Assembly: GCA_014859835.1 (NCBI GenBank)
Contig: JACZKW010000102.1
Location: 1-47,545, forward strand
Direction of reading: 5' to 3'
Source: UBA9653 sp014859835
GTDB taxonomy: Archaea > Thermoplasmatota > Thermoplasmata > UBA10834
DNA length: 47,545 bases
The position numbers and the translations under genes are program-made. Below are positions 40,823 through 47,545 of this stretch, one piece after another (within the stretch, counting starts at the first letter, position 1; the number at the start of each line of letters is the position of its first letter). Below the pieces are notes generated by a model that saw only the letters and a list, made by a program, of their open reading frames with translations, did no database searches and had not been told where the DNA came from.

Positions 40823-42019
40823 ATGGACAGGAACATTCTAATAGAGGAGTTGACGCACACTCCAATTGAGCAGCAGACTGTTGAATTCGTCGAAAGAAAA
40901 GGTATCGGTCATCCGGATAGCATTGCTGACGGACTTGCCGAGAGTGTGAGCCGTGCACTGTCTCAGATGTATATCGAGAGATACGGCAGGATCCTCCACC
41001 ACAACACTGACGAGACTCAGATAGTGGGTGGGCAGTCCGCGCCAAAGTTCGGTGGCGGCTCGATCCTCGAACCTATATACATACTCCTGGTCGGCAGGGC
41101 GACGACTAATGTCAATGGCGAGCGTCTTCCGTACAGGACAGTCGCAATGAAGGCTGCATATTCCTACCTTGAGAAGACCTGCAAGAATCTCGATGTCCAA
41201 TGGGACGTTGTCCTTGACTGCATGATCGGCCAGGGAAGCGTTGATCTGACCGGCCTCTATGAAACGCAGAGACTGTTGGCGAACGATACATCGTTCGGGG
41301 TCGGATTTGCACCATTCAGCGAGACTGAGAGGATGACCCTCGACACTGAGAGGTACATCAACGGCAAGCTCTGGAAGAAGATGCCGGAAGTCGGCGAGGA
41401 TGTCAAGGTAATGGCCTGCAGGAACGGCTCGAACATCGATCTCACAGTCGCTACAGCGATGGTATCCTCCAAGATCCCAGACAAGAGCCACTACAAGAGC
41501 GTCATAGACGAACTCCGGGAGAGCATCGCGGATTATGCATCCAAATACACAAAGAGGAATCTCAGAGTGTTCGTCAACACCGCGGATGACTACAAGAAGG
41601 GCATCTATTACCTGACGGTGTCCGGCCTTTCGATGGAGAACGGGGACGACGGCTCTGTTGGCAGGGGAAATCGCTCCAACGGCCTTATTACGCCCATGAG
41701 ACCAATGAGCATGGAGGCATCAGCAGGTAAGAACCCGGTGACACATGTCGGTAAGCTGTACAACCTGCTCTCTAACAGAGTCGCCGATGAGATATACAAG
41801 ATGGGCAAGGGTGACATTCTTGAAGTTCATACCAGGATACTGTCACAGATAGGGAAGCCCATAGATCAACCACAGGCGGCGAGCGCCAACATGATATTCG
41901 CGCCGAATGTGGACAAGAGGAAATACCAGAAGGAAGCCGCAGCGATTTTTGATGAGAGGCTTGCGACCATATACAAGCTGACCGATGAGATCGTAGCTGG
42001 CAAGGTAACGGTTTTCTGA
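40823..42019 (+). CDS. mat: S-adenosylmethionine synthetase, archaeal type
   Basis: A 398-residue archaeal methionine adenosyltransferase making SAM from methionine and ATP. Landmarks are ERKGIGHPDSIADGLAE, HHNTDETQIVGGQSAPKFGG, GRATTNVNG and GSVGRGNRSNGLITPMRPMS. The length is that of the archaeal family, distinct from bacterial MetK. The ATG at 40823 is chosen over the frame start at 40781 because the latter lies at or before the predicted transcription start. SAM is the cofactor of the adjacent aminomutase, so the placement may help supply it. Confidence 0.95.
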   Translation: MDRNILIEELTHTPIEQQTVEFVERKGIGHPDSIADGLAESVSRALSQMYIERYGRILHHNTDETQIVGGQSAPKFGGGSILEPIYILLVGRATTNVNGERLPYRTVAMKAAYSYLEKTCKNLDVQWDVVLDCMIGQGSVDLTGLYETQRLLANDTSFGVGFAPFSETERMTLDTERYINGKLWKKMPEVGEDVKVMACRNGSNIDLTVATAMVSSKIPDKSHYKSVIDELRESIADYASKYTKRNLRVFVNTADDYKKGIYYLTVSGLSMENGDDGSVGRGNRSNGLITPMRPMSMEASAGKNPVTHVGKLYNLLSNRVADEIYKMGKGDILEVHTRILSQIGKPIDQPQAASANMIFAPNVDKRKYQKEAAAIFDERLATIYKLTDEIVAGKVTVF

Positions 42020-42058
42020 GAAAACATACAAACCATGGACATGGGTCCTTTGCAGGAC

Positions 42059-45000
42059 CTATGATCCTTCTTCTATTCTTTTGATTTCATCCTCTTTGTC
42101 TCTGAGGATCTTCGCCAGCTGCTCGAGCTCATCCTGGATTGATTGAAGCCGGGTCCATTCCTCCTCAAGCCTCTGCTCATCCTTTCTGATGGTCGCCTCA
42201 CGGTCTGAGAGCTTCAGGAAAAGTTCGTCCAGTTCACCCTTACGCCTCTCGAACTCCTCGAAAGTCTTCCCGTCAATCGATGCAAGACCCTGCTTGGAAG
42301 CATCTACCTTCTCCCAAAGGTCCTGGATCTCTGCGCGCTCGCGCTCGAGTCTCTCCATCTCTATTATGAGATTCTTCTCGCGGTTCTCCATATCGCGTTC
42401 ATTCACCTTGGCTGCTTCTTCCATATGACGAAGCTCGAGTTCGTGTCTGAGGAGTGCATCCTCGTCAGGGCCCGCAGGCTTAGGCCTCGATGCAGCCATC
42501 TCCTTTGATATCTCGGCAACCCGCTCGCGCACTTCCTCCTCTAGCTTCTCCCTCCGCTCCATGAGCTCTTCTCGCCACTTCTCCAGCTCAAGACGAAGCT
42601 GATCCAGCCCAGTGTCCTTCTGGGCGAGGGATGACCGCTCTCTGTCCAACTCGATCTGGAGCAGCTCGAACTCATCTATGCTGCGCTCGAGTTCGATCAC
42701 GCGCCTATTGAGTGCTTCCTCGTTGACCCTAAGCGCATCCTTCTCTTTTGCAATCTCATCCAGCACAGTCTGGTATTCGGATATAGATTGATCAACGCCT
42801 TGCTCCCTCATGTTCAGGGCGGTCTCGAGGGAGGTATGCTTATCCATTTGTGATTGTAATTCGGCATATTTATTGGCAAGTTCCTCGTCCTTGGACGATA
42901 TCTCACTCTCACGCGCAAGTAGACTGGCCTCCGTCGAAGCAAGTGCCATCTGGACTTCGCTCGACGCCTTCATCGCAGCATCTATCTCGGACTTCTGCTG
43001 CTCCAATTCAGTTCTGAGGCGGTCCATCTCATCTCGTTCTTCCGATGCGGAAAGAGATGCGTCCTCGGATATGCGCTTCATTTCGGATTCCATCAACACC
43101 AGTGCAGTCTCGCGTGCCTCGAACTCACCTATTTTCCTACGGTATTCGTCTTCACTGGAGGAGATGCGGCTCGCCCGTTCCTGATGCTCTGCCTCAAATC
43201 CCGACATCCGTTCAGATAGACTCTTCTCCATATCGGACAATCTGTTCTCCAATGCTTCGAGCTCCTCATGCTTCTTCTCGATCGCATCAGATCCTTCACG
43301 CAGCTCGTCCTCCTTCGCAGCGATGATAGCGTCCAGTTCTCTGAGACCTGCATCCTTATCATCGAGTTCTCGTCTGTGCGCTTCTATCTCGGTTCTGGAG
43401 GCGGTTATCTCGGATTCCCATCTTGCAACTGCCTCATCATGCGATTGACGGTCGGCCGAGAGTGATTCGATACTCTTGTCCAATTGCACCCTATCAGAAT
43501 TGAATGATGAAGACCGTTCCTCGAACTGGCTCATTGCTACAGCAAGAGCAGCCTTATCCGCGTCCAGCGTCGACACCGCCTCATCAAGTGATACTCTCCT
43601 CAGATCAAGATCATGTTCAAGAGATGATAGCTCTTCGCGTCTCGATGCTGCTTGAGCCTCTCCATCCGAATGCTCAAGCCTGAGTTCCTCGACCTCTCTC
43701 CGATGCGATTCGAGTTCTGATAGCGTACTCTCCAGGGCTAGCCTATCCGATTTAAGCCCGTCTTCTCTCTTGACAAGTTCCTGTTCCAGCGATTCGATGT
43801 CGGATCGTAATGCATCGAGTTCTGCAGCCTTGGTCTCGACATCCGTCTCCCTTTGCTCAAGCCCAAGTGACCTCTGGTCGAGCGTTTCTACATGTTCTGT
43901 ATGAGCCTGTCTGTGCGATTCAAGCTCGCGTCTTGATGATTCGAGCTCGGCTTGCATCCTTGCCAGATCATCAGATGCACGAACCCTCTCTTCCTCGAAC
44001 AGCCTTCGCTCTGCCTCAATCGAGCTGCGGACTTCATCGAGGTCGTTCTGGACCACATCAAACTCGCGCTGGCGCTCCTCGATAAGACGTTCCTGTTCGG
44101 CCAGGCGTTGTTCCCGTCCGCTGACCTCCTTCTCGAGTTCGCCCATCTCCGTCTTCACTGTTTCGAGAGCCTTCTCGGTCTCCGCTATTCGTGCATCTCG
44201 TTCCTCCAGCGATGCGAGTTTGGACGAGCATTCTGCGCTTATCCTGTCCATCCTGTCCTCAGATTCGCGTCCCGCAGCCTCAAATGACATCTTTGTGGAT
44301 TCGAGTTCCTTCTCTCTCGCCTGGAGATTCTCATCCTTCGCCCTGAGACCGGATGCTATCTCATCTAATTCAATCTTCCAAGTCTCGAGCTCGGACTGCA
44401 TCGATGAGATCTCCTGAGACTTCGCGTCCAGTTCGGTCTTCGCTCCGTTGAATTTAGTAATCTTCTCGTCGACCGCGATGCTCTTCTTCTCGAGTTCCGC
44501 AAGCTCGGCCTCATTCTTCATCAGTTGATTCTTAAGAACTCTCTCGCGTTCATCCAATGTGCTTCGAGTCTGTTGAAGCAGCTCGGCTGTCGATTTTAGA
44601 TTATCCTGATTATTCGCAAGTTCCCGCTCTATCTCCTCAAAACTCTCTGAGCGCTTGTTATGTTCACGCCTCGTCTGATCCAGTTCGACGCGCTCCTCGG
44701 CCATCTTGAGTTCCTGTGCGGCAATATCGCTGGACCTCTGATCAAGTATCTTCTTCATCTCCTCGACAGAGTAACTCTTCTCATCAATCTCCCTTCGATC
44801 CTCTTCGATGGCTGCCAGTTTATCCTCATATGATGACTGCAATTCGGATGTCCGCCTCTGTATGTCTGCACGGGAGTTCTCGAACTCAATCTTCGCCTGA
44901 TCCAATGCATTGCGGTCGAGAGTCAGTTTCTCCATTGTATCCTCGACCTCCTTAGCAAACGAGTCCGTCTCGCTCACGATTGCATTCCTCTCTTCTTGGA

Positions 45001-46936
45001 GAGAAATCCGTTTTGATTCGAGCTCGGATTTCAACGCGTTCAAGTCATTTTCACGTGTGGCGATTTCAGCCATCTGCTCGGATAGGTTCGCATCCCTCTC
45101 CTTCAATCGCGATTCGAATTCAGACAGGGCGTTCTTCCTTGCCCCGCATTCACTGGAGAAACGCTCTTCATCTGAACGCAGCTTCTCCTCTCTTTGCTGC
45201 ATCTCTGAGAGTTTCGATTTGGTATCTGCTTTCAACTGGTCGACCTCATCGAACAGTCTCTTGCGTTCATCATCCAGATCGGATTGCATCTTCTCGCATG
45301 CCTCCTCCGATGATATAGCAGCCTCCATCCGCTGCCTAGCCACCTCCTCGGCAGATGCCAGCTCCGTCTCCCGCTCGGCTATCTCCTCTAGCTTGCCCGT
45401 GACCTTTGCCTCTCTCTCGGTCAGATTCTGCTCCTGGGTTACGAGTCGGACTCTTAGCGCATCGATCTCGTGTGTCAAACGAGATACGGATTCTTCCCTC
45501 TGAGAAACCTCGGATATGGAACGATCTATCGCTGCACGCCTCTCTGAGAGTTCGTCCTCCTGGACCTTCCTTATTCGATCCAGCTCCTTCCGTTCGGAAT
45601 CAATTGACGCCCGCTCCTTCTCGAGATCCACCTTGGAAAGCGCGAAGGTGTGTTCCTTGGCCTCCAATCCAGTTTCCCTTGAGCGAAGCTCTGTGGAATG
45701 GCTCTCTAAGATGTTCTCCGTCTCATGATGTGCCCTGATTCGTTCGTCAAGAGACCGTCGGTCAGATTCGACCCTGGCCGTCAGGTCGACGAGCCGACTC
45801 CTCTCACCTTCGAGACGCTTGGATTCGTTCTGGATCTCCATCATCTTCTGCTCGGTCTTGAGGCTCACAATCTTGTCCAATTGAAGATACCTTGCCTCTA
45901 TCTCCTTCTCGACCGATTCAAGGTTGGCTTTCTTTGAATCGAGCGCATTCATCTCCTTCTCTAGCTTGGACTTGACCTTTGACGCCAATTGGGCTTCTTC
46001 ACGAGTGAGTGTGACTCGGAAATCCTCGAGATCTTTTCTTGTTTGGCGCACTTTGACAAGAGTCTGCCGGACTTCTTCGCGCTCCTTTTCCAGAGCCGCG
46101 CGCTCAGAATCTAGCCGCTGAGCACCCTCATTCAATTTTCTCTCCTTTGAAAGGAGCTTCTCACGAATCTCTTCCAGGTTCTGCGCCTCGATCATCATCT
46201 CGTCCTGGCGGAGTTCAGCCAATAGCTTAGCCTCGACGTCTATCCTTATGGGCATGGGCTGCGACTCGTCCGGGGAATACACCTCGAGTTCGCGTTGGAC
46301 AGCCCCGAGCTTGGACGACTCCAATGTCGATGATTTGAGTGATACTATGCAGACTGCTTTCTGCAGAGCGACCAGGTCCCTTATGCTCTGGAGCAGCCTC
46401 ATCACGCTTACGAATTTATTGTTCGTGATCAGGTACTCAAGGGAATCAATCAGGACCAGGCGCCCTCCACCCTCTTCCAGGAATCTCTTGATCGTCAGAT
46501 TCAACCGCTCGAGGTCCTTAGGCCCTATCGCATCCTCGTCCATCGCATTGGTGAGCCAGAACACGGGTACGTCTTTGAGATTGAACGCCTTCTTCAGATT
46601 CTTCGGGTAAGTTCTAGAAACAATCATTCCTCGCTTGCCATCTGCCAAGTGAGAGAGGAAAAGAGAGTATGCGATTTCTGGTCGCTCCTCCTCAACGAGA
46701 TAGGTCATGGATTGCTCAAGCTGCTTGAGCTGCGGAGTCTCATCCTTGGATTCGTCAGCTAGAGGTGTCTCTATTGGCTCTTCTGTAACAGTAACTCGCT
46801 CATCCTGGGATAAAGACTCGACCGCCTGATCGGATGCGGGTTCCTCGACCTTCGCACTGCTCTCTCTCGCCTTATCTCTCAAACCCATGGTGCCGGGCTC
46901 CATGTGTATGACGTTCATCTCCGGGGGGAGCTTCAC
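42059..46936 (-). CDS. giant DUF835 coiled-coil protein
   Basis: 1625 residues. Residues 1-72 are acidic and probably disordered. Residues about 73-222 are a DUF835 domain, closely similar to the one at the C-terminus of the IleRS in this window (shared YLVEEERPE, YLITNN and STLES). Residues about 240-1625 are an almost unbroken Glu-rich coiled coil, with no membrane helix, no ABC-type ATPase head and few prolines. The start is uncertain: GTG at 46936 lies at the predicted transcription start, and ATGs follow at 46918 and 46903. Function unknown; the length, near 200 nm if fully coiled, suggests a structural or tethering role. Confidence 0.85.
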   Translation of the reverse strand: MKLPPEMNVIHMEPGTMGLRDKARESSAKVEEPASDQAVESLSQDERVTVTEEPIETPLADESKDETPQLKQLEQSMTYLVEEERPEIAYSLFLSHLADGKRGMIVSRTYPKNLKKAFNLKDVPVFWLTNAMDEDAIGPKDLERLNLTIKRFLEEGGGRLVLIDSLEYLITNNKFVSVMRLLQSIRDLVALQKAVCIVSLKSSTLESSKLGAVQRELEVYSPDESQPMPIRIDVEAKLLAELRQDEMMIEAQNLEEIREKLLSKERKLNEGAQRLDSERAALEKEREEVRQTLVKVRQTRKDLEDFRVTLTREEAQLASKVKSKLEKEMNALDSKKANLESVEKEIEARYLQLDKIVSLKTEQKMMEIQNESKRLEGERSRLVDLTARVESDRRSLDERIRAHHETENILESHSTELRSRETGLEAKEHTFALSKVDLEKERASIDSERKELDRIRKVQEDELSERRAAIDRSISEVSQREESVSRLTHEIDALRVRLVTQEQNLTEREAKVTGKLEEIAERETELASAEEVARQRMEAAISSEEACEKMQSDLDDERKRLFDEVDQLKADTKSKLSEMQQREEKLRSDEERFSSECGARKNALSEFESRLKERDANLSEQMAEIATRENDLNALKSELESKRISLQEERNAIVSETDSFAKEVEDTMEKLTLDRNALDQAKIEFENSRADIQRRTSELQSSYEDKLAAIEEDRREIDEKSYSVEEMKKILDQRSSDIAAQELKMAEERVELDQTRREHNKRSESFEEIERELANNQDNLKSTAELLQQTRSTLDERERVLKNQLMKNEAELAELEKKSIAVDEKITKFNGAKTELDAKSQEISSMQSELETWKIELDEIASGLRAKDENLQAREKELESTKMSFEAAGRESEDRMDRISAECSSKLASLEERDARIAETEKALETVKTEMGELEKEVSGREQRLAEQERLIEERQREFDVVQNDLDEVRSSIEAERRLFEEERVRASDDLARMQAELESSRRELESHRQAHTEHVETLDQRSLGLEQRETDVETKAAELDALRSDIESLEQELVKREDGLKSDRLALESTLSELESHRREVEELRLEHSDGEAQAASRREELSSLEHDLDLRRVSLDEAVSTLDADKAALAVAMSQFEERSSSFNSDRVQLDKSIESLSADRQSHDEAVARWESEITASRTEIEAHRRELDDKDAGLRELDAIIAAKEDELREGSDAIEKKHEELEALENRLSDMEKSLSERMSGFEAEHQERASRISSSEDEYRRKIGEFEARETALVLMESEMKRISEDASLSASEERDEMDRLRTELEQQKSEIDAAMKASSEVQMALASTEASLLARESEISSKDEELANKYAELQSQMDKHTSLETALNMREQGVDQSISEYQTVLDEIAKEKDALRVNEEALNRRVIELERSIDEFELLQIELDRERSSLAQKDTGLDQLRLELEKWREELMERREKLEEEVRERVAEISKEMAASRPKPAGPDEDALLRHELELRHMEEAAKVNERDMENREKNLIIEMERLERERAEIQDLWEKVDASKQGLASIDGKTFEEFERRKGELDELFLKLSDREATIRKDEQRLEEEWTRLQSIQDELEQLAKILRDKEDEIKRIEEGS

Positions 46937-46955
46937 GCCAAAGAGTCTTGTTCTC

Positions 46956-46964
46956 CTAATATAG
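46956..46964 (-). promoter_or_regulatory. TATA box for the giant coiled-coil gene
   Basis: The minus strand reads CTATATTAG, centred near 46960, placing the transcription start near 46934, at the GTG start or shortly before the ATG at 46918. Confidence 0.45.
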
Positions 46965-46987
46965 CGTAGTGTACATTAAATCATGGT

Positions 46988-47545
46988 TCATATTTTCATG
47001 CGATCAAGTACGCGTTCGTAAAGTGCGAAATCTTCGGATTTCGAGAATTTATCTATTACTTCGCTCGACAGCTGTCCTAGCAGGTTGTCCAGAACCTTGA
47101 GGACACGACGGACCTCCTCTTCCGCCCCAGAGATGTCCGAGAGCCTACCATCCATCTCTCTCTTTTCATCCAATACTGCACTTATGCGGTTGGATGCATC
47201 CTGAATCACAGCCGATAGATCATCCACCCCGTCCAGGTGGACATTCATATCGACCATCTCGCACAAGCCAGAGATCGCACGGACGAGGCCTTCTCGGTCC
47301 TCTCGCGACACGACTCCACCTGCCTGCGCCTCTGCCGCGGGCTCGGTACTAGCTCCTGAACTCAGTTCAATCTCGCGAGCCTCCAGCTGCTTCATCTTCA
47401 AGGCATAAGCCTTGATCTTCCTGTTGACCATCTCCTCTCTCTTCGCAACCTGTGTCTCCCTCTCAGCTAGATCGACTACCGAACCCTCGCCTGATTCATC
47501 GACCATGGATTCCAAGAACGGCCGCATATCCCGTCCATCCAAGAT
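46988..47545 (-). CDS. coiled-coil protein, 5' end beyond the window
   Basis: The C-terminal 185 residues or so of a protein whose frame stays open to the right edge; a TTG and an ATG near the edge could be starts but cannot be judged. A heptad-rich helix (LAERETQVAKREEMVNRKIK) is followed by an Ala/Gly linker and a second helical domain of about 105 residues ending FALYERVLDRMKI. No known motif. It ends 51 nt before the giant coiled-coil gene on the same strand, and a shared role is possible. Confidence 0.65.
   Translation of the reverse strand: MLDGRDMRPFLESMVDESGEGSVVDLAERETQVAKREEMVNRKIKAYALKMKQLEAREIELSSGASTEPAAEAQAGGVVSREDREGLVRAISGLCEMVDMNVHLDGVDDLSAVIQDASNRISAVLDEKREMDGRLSDISGAEEEVRRVLKVLDNLLGQLSSEVIDKFSKSEDFALYERVLDRMKI

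Noticed and set aside
42810..46610. Many plus-strand open frames of 60-200 codons opposite the giant coiled-coil gene
   Set aside because: They are Ser/Arg-rich mirror frames of a Glu/Lys-rich coiled coil, without Shine-Dalgarno elements, promoters or recognisable domains.
42059..46936. SMC or Rad50-type chromosome protein
   Set aside because: No Walker A, signature or Walker B ATPase motifs at either end; the N-terminal domain is DUF835.
1..47545. CRISPR arrays, insertion sequences, integrase or attachment sites
   Set aside because: No regularly spaced repeats, transposase or integrase motifs, or tRNA-end direct repeats were found on either strand.

Overview
The window is archaeal and most probably from a member of the Thermoplasmatota (Euryarchaeota in the older sense). 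Direct signs are RNA polymerase subunit Rpo7 with Spt4, ribosomal proteins S24e and S27ae, TrmY, SRP54, FEN1, archaeal-type S-adenosylmethionine synthetase, the DUF359 dephospho-CoA kinase, TATA boxes about 26 nt upstream of several start codons (leaderless genes), and a tRNA intron with a bulge-helix-bulge. The phylum is inferred from the DUF835 proteins, KaiC-like ATPase pairs and long coiled-coil proteins; it is not proven. There is no CRISPR array, insertion sequence, rRNA or phage gene.

Layout. 1-5 kb: small unknown proteins, tRNA-Ala(CGC), purB, a winged-helix regulator, trmY and srp54. 5-10 kb: a possible structured RNA, a COG1340 coiled-coil protein, a pair of RecA/KaiC-like proteins (one without a P-loop), a triple zinc-ribbon protein, a second regulator paralogous to the first, and a charged helical protein. 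10-15 kb: two stand-alone Lrp-type RAM domains, a K+-independent membrane pyrophosphatase, then rpo7-spt4-DUF359-S24e-S27ae. 15-18.5 kb: two membrane proteins, tRNA-Arg(CCG) with an intron inside its T-loop, and the two subunits of phosphomevalonate dehydratase (aconitase X), the small one fused to a Nudix domain. 18.5-24.7 kb, minus strand: rpe, a small membrane protein, fen and an isoleucyl-tRNA synthetase carrying two helix-hairpin-helix segments and a DUF835 domain at its C-terminus. 25-33.4 kb: MFS transporter, RNase Z, two oligopeptide ABC ATPases without permeases, an M20 peptidase, a D-aminoacylase-like amidohydrolase and dapF.

The most striking region is 33.4-42 kb. A minus-strand operon encodes thiolase, an HMG-CoA-synthase-like protein, a DUF35 protein, both subunits of a CoA transferase and a class III aminotransferase. 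It diverges from a lysine 2,3-aminomutase gene, which is followed by S-adenosylmethionine synthetase. Read together, these genes could convert lysine to beta-lysine, remove the 3-amino group, activate the 3-oxo acid with CoA and cleave it to acetyl-CoA plus a 4-aminobutyryl-type CoA ester. This resembles the biochemically described beta-lysine route of lysine breakdown. The HMG-CoA-synthase-like partner has lost all three expected catalytic residues and may be a scaffold.

The window ends with a 1625-residue DUF835 coiled-coil protein and a partial coiled-coil gene. With the peptidases, peptide-transport ATPases and pyrophosphatase, the gene content suggests an amino-acid-using heterotroph, but this is inference from one window.
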